Positions 62,044 through 64,000 of a stretch of 64,000 nt of DNA are shown in pieces. Within the stretch, counting starts at the first letter, position 1. Every line of letters starts with the position of its first letter. Under the pieces are notes generated by a model. It saw nothing but the letters and a program-made list of their open reading frames with translations. It searched no databases and had not been told where the DNA came from. The translations under genes and the position numbers were made by a program. The stretch is from JALRAP01 sp046340555 (lineage in GTDB: Bacteria > Bacteroidota > Bacteroidia > AKYH767-A > OLB10). The stretch is from positions 1 to 64,000 of the forward strand of contig JBKDSL010000006.1 of assembly GCA_046340555.1 (NCBI GenBank), given 5' to 3'.

Positions 62044-62678
62044 TGTCAGATGAACAGCAAGTCGGTTCGGCCGAAGTGAATCCTAACTTGAGTGAAAAGG
62101 CGGTTAAAGACTATGCCTTGGTCCGCGATGCAGTTGATCATGGAGACCAGAAGGCTTATGCTGAATTGATGTCTCGATACAAGGATTCGATTTACTTCAT
62201 GCTCTTGAAAATGGTCAATAACCGTGACGACGCCGACGACTTGACCATAGAGGCTTTTGGTAAGGCCTTTCGAAATCTTAAGCAATACACACCCGATTAC
62301 GCTTTCAGTACCTGGTTATTCAAGATTGCCACCAACAATTGTATCGATTTCATCCGCAAAAAGCGCAAAATGACCCTTTCCTTGGATAGGGGATTTGATA
62401 CTGAAGACGGAGGAGAAATCACCTTGGAGGTGAAATCCAACACCCCTGATCCAGAGGAGCACATGATGAAAAAACAAAATGTGATCCTGATGCGGGATGT
62501 TGTTGAGAGGTTAAAGCCTCGTTATCGCCGATTGGTGGAGCTAAGGTATTTCCAGGAGCGCTCCTACGAAGAGATTTCAGATGAGCTCAAGCTTCCTTTG
62601 GGAACGGTAAAGGCACAGCTTTTCAGGGCTAGGGAATTCTTGTACCAGATTATGAAGAGCTCTGGACACAAATTGTAG
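62043..62678 (+). CDS. ECF-type sigma-70 family RNA polymerase sigma factor
   Basis: A 211-residue sigma factor. Region 2 spans about 28-100: DSIYFMLLKMVNNRDDADDLTIEAFGKAFRNL, then FSTWLFKIATNNCIDFIRKKRK for DNA melting and -10 contact. Region 4 spans about 150-205: RYRRLVELRYFQERSYEEISDELKLPLGTVKAQLFRARE, a helix-turn-helix. There is no anti-sigma gene next to it; the nearest partner in the operon is the glycosyltransferase. Its targets cannot be inferred here. Confidence 0.95.
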   Translation: MSDEQQVGSAEVNPNLSEKAVKDYALVRDAVDHGDQKAYAELMSRYKDSIYFMLLKMVNNRDDADDLTIEAFGKAFRNLKQYTPDYAFSTWLFKIATNNCIDFIRKKRKMTLSLDRGFDTEDGGEITLEVKSNTPDPEEHMMKKQNVILMRDVVERLKPRYRRLVELRYFQERSYEEISDELKLPLGTVKAQLFRAREFLYQIMKSSGHKL

Positions 62679-62710
62679 TATCCATCATTTTCCAAAATAA
62701 CTAGTTCAGC

Positions 62711-63340
62711 ATGGAAGGTGTTTCCGTTATAACCAAGTATTTTAAAAACTTGGACGACCTTCAATTGCAACGGTTTACCCAACTTGGGGCATTGTACGCA
62801 ACATGGAACGAGCGCGTGAATCTGGTCTCACGAAAAGACATAGAACACCTATATGAACGGCATATTTTGCATTCGCTGTCAATTGCCAGGTTTATAAAAT
62901 TTAAGCCGGATGTTAAGGTGATGGATTTAGGCACAGGAGGCGGGTTTCCCGGTATTCCTTTGGCTATTTGTTTTCCCGAAGTTCAGTTTACCTTGATAGA
63001 TTCTATTGCCAAGAAAATGCGGGTGGTTGAAGATTTGGTTCAAGTGTTGGGTCTAAAGAATGTGAATACCATTGTGGGCAGAGCCGAGAACATAAAAGGT
63101 AGTTTCGATTATGTAGTGAGTAGGGCCGTTGCTCCTTTGTCTGAAATTTATGCTTGGACTGGAAAGTCAATAGCTAAAAAGCAGCAACATGCCATGCCAA
63201 ACGGCATCATTTGTCTTAAAGGAGGTGATTTGAGAGATGAGCTAATGCCCTTCAAAAACAGGGTTGAGGTGCACGAAATCCACGATTGGTTCGATGAAGA
63301 ATTCTTCGAAACCAAGAAGTTGGTGTACTTGCCTTGTTGA
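62711..63340 (+). CDS. rsmG: 16S rRNA (guanine-527-N7)-methyltransferase RsmG
   Basis: A 209-residue methyltransferase acting on the 530 loop of 16S rRNA. Family blocks: ATWNERVNLVSRKDIEHLYERHILHSLSI, VMDLGTGGGFPGIPLAICFP with the SAM-binding glycines, LIDSIAKKMRVVEDL, and VVSRAVAPLSEIYAW. Length normal. Located 32 nt after the sigma factor, upstream of rpmH, an order not related to the classic rsmG-parA cluster. Confidence 0.96.
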   Translation: MEGVSVITKYFKNLDDLQLQRFTQLGALYATWNERVNLVSRKDIEHLYERHILHSLSIARFIKFKPDVKVMDLGTGGGFPGIPLAICFPEVQFTLIDSIAKKMRVVEDLVQVLGLKNVNTIVGRAENIKGSFDYVVSRAVAPLSEIYAWTGKSIAKKQQHAMPNGIICLKGGDLRDELMPFKNRVEVHEIHDWFDEEFFETKKLVYLPC

Positions 63341-63373
63341 AAATCAGGTGTTTAAGAAATTAATTCGGTGTAA

Positions 63374-63405
63374 TTGCTTTCGGATGATTTTTATCCTTAT
63401 TTTTG
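63374..63405 (+). promoter_or_regulatory. Promoter of rpmH
   Basis: TTG at 63374-63376, 21 nt, TATTTTTG at 63398-63405: a complete -33/-7 pair. Start of transcription would be near 63410, 20 nt before the ATG at 63431. Confidence 0.75.
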
Positions 63406-63430
63406 CACTCCGTTTCAAATAGATACAGTC

Positions 63431-63595
63431 ATGAAAAGGACATTTCAGCCATCAGCAAGAAAGAGAAGAAATAAGCACGGATTTCGTGAGCGTATGGCGT
63501 CTGCCAACGGTCGTCGCGTGCTAGCAGCTCGCAGAGCAAAAGGACGTCACAAGCTTACCGTGTCTGATGAGGATACGATGCGCCGCCACCATTGA
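63431..63595 (+). CDS. rpmH: 50S ribosomal protein L34
   Basis: A 54-residue protein with the full L34 signature MKRTFQPSARKRRNKHGFRER and RRVLAARRAKGRHKL. It carries a tail VSDEDTMRRHH, slightly longer than the 44-46 residues of E. coli L34 but like other Bacteroidota. The ATG at 63431 is set by the promoter at 63398 and by the invariant N terminus; an in-frame upstream codon at 63374 is not used. Confidence 0.97.
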   Translation: MKRTFQPSARKRRNKHGFRERMASANGRRVLAARRAKGRHKLTVSDEDTMRRHH

Positions 63596-63615
63596 TTCTA
63601 ACCTAAAAACATATT

Positions 63616-63646
63616 AAAGCCGTCGGGTTTACCTGACGGCTTTTTT
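63616..63646 (+). terminator. Terminator of rpmH
   Basis: 12-bp stem AAAGCCGTCGGG / CCTGACGGCTTT (63616-63627 and 63632-63643, one G-T pair), loop TTTA, then TTTTTT counting from the stem. The end of the convergent hydrolase gene reaches into its T-run. Confidence 0.9.
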
Positions 63647-63998
63647 ATTTTTCACAGTTTAGGATAATCGTTACCAATTCGCTTTTTCGCTCGTAAAGCC
63701 GATGCCCTGAATCCAAAACATGCAAACGGCCAAATGGTTGGATTCTATTCATGAATCTTTCACCTTGGGAAACTGGTATAACCGTATCATTATTGCCGAA
63801 AACCAAATGGGTTATGATCCCCTTTTTTCGAATGTTTATAGCGATTTGTGCTAGGTTAGGAATGGTTTTCCTGTGCGACATCCAGCTTAGGTATACCAAT
63901 TCCCGGGATTTTTCATGCGTGATTTGATGGATGAAATAGTCAGAGGTCCGTTTCGTATAAATACCCAACTTTGCGAATAATCGTATCAACGCCACAAC
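63645..63998 (-). CDS. Alpha/beta hydrolase, 5' end cut by the window edge
   Basis: The C-terminal 117 residues of an alpha/beta hydrolase; the frame is open to the right edge, so the start and the catalytic Ser are outside. Visible: VFGNNDTVIPVSQGERF, with the likely catalytic Asp, and LHVLDSGHRLYERKSELV with the catalytic His in S-G-H. Substrate unknown. Confidence 0.75.
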   Translation of the reverse strand, partial: VVALIRLFAKLGIYTKRTSDYFIHQITHEKSRELVYLSWMSHRKTIPNLAQIAINIRKKGIITHLVFGNNDTVIPVSQGERFMNRIQPFGRLHVLDSGHRLYERKSELVTIILNCEK

Positions 63999-64000
63999 CC

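Noticed and set aside
1..64000. CRISPR array, insertion sequences, prophage or tRNA genes
   Set aside because: No regularly spaced repeats, no transposase or integrase motifs and no cloverleaf-like intergenic sequence found by reading.

Overview
This window is a chromosomal segment of a member of the Bacteroidota. The evidence is: three proteins ending in a type IX secretion (Por) sorting domain, a TonB-dependent receptor with a carboxypeptidase-regulatory-like plug extension, a DUF5723-type protein, promoters with the Bacteroidota -7 element TAnnTTTG, an almost complete lack of Shine-Dalgarno sites, and the gene neighbourhoods coiled-coil/zapA/rny and ddl/PASTA/rluD. A futalosine-pathway menaquinone gene (mqnE) argues against a typical Flavobacteriaceae genome, but I cannot place the organism below phylum. 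There is no phage, insertion sequence, CRISPR array or tRNA; this is core genome plus a polysaccharide locus.

Layout. 1-4.3 kb: a WG-repeat protein cut by the window edge, an FAD-linked oxidase overlapping it by 4 nt, and a DUF5723-like protein. 4.3-8.5 kb (minus): a four-gene operon of Gfo/Idh/MocA oxidoreductase, lipoprotein, polyprenyl-phosphate sugar-1-phosphate transferase and 3-hydroxyacyl-CoA dehydrogenase. 8.5-14 kb: pcm, a small outer-membrane protein with a clear promoter and terminator, a TlpA-like thioredoxin protein, and an M23 peptidase gene broken by one in-frame TAA. 13.8-17.6 kb: coiled-coil protein, zapA, a 6S RNA, rny, and a flippase. 17.6-29 kb: SirB1-like protein, the three-gene proton-translocating transhydrogenase, two metallo-beta-lactamase-fold enzymes, ybaB, nfo, a three-gene operon of small exported proteins facing a coiled-coil exported protein, and an FKBP lipoprotein. 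29-38.3 kb: surface polysaccharide locus (polytopic membrane protein, asparagine-synthase-like amidotransferase, Wzm/Wzt ABC exporter, three glycosyltransferases). 38.3-45.5 kb: rdgB, a 902-residue tandem D-Ala-D-Ala ligase, a PASTA protein, a T9SS cargo protein and an RluD-like synthase. 45.5-52 kb: mqnE, an M43 protease, an OmpR-type regulator, a small membrane protein and an addB-like gene split by one in-frame TGA. 52-64 kb: a predicted lipoprotein that looks like a free-standing protease propeptide, its neighbouring reprolysin-like T9SS protease, a TonB receptor, an acyltransferase, an LptF/LptG permease, tgt, a glycosyltransferase, an ECF sigma factor, rsmG, rpmH and an edge-truncated alpha/beta hydrolase.

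Themes. Envelope biogenesis dominates: undecaprenyl-linked sugar transfer, flippase, ABC export, glycosyltransferases, Lpt permease, D-Ala-D-Ala ligase, M23 hydrolase. The most unusual items are the propeptide-like protein beside its protease, the duplicated and unequally degenerated Ddl, two genes each interrupted by a single nonsense codon without frameshift, and a well-folded 6S RNA between zapA and rny. Several starts given here are shorter than the longest open frame because a TAnnTTTG promoter lies inside the extension.
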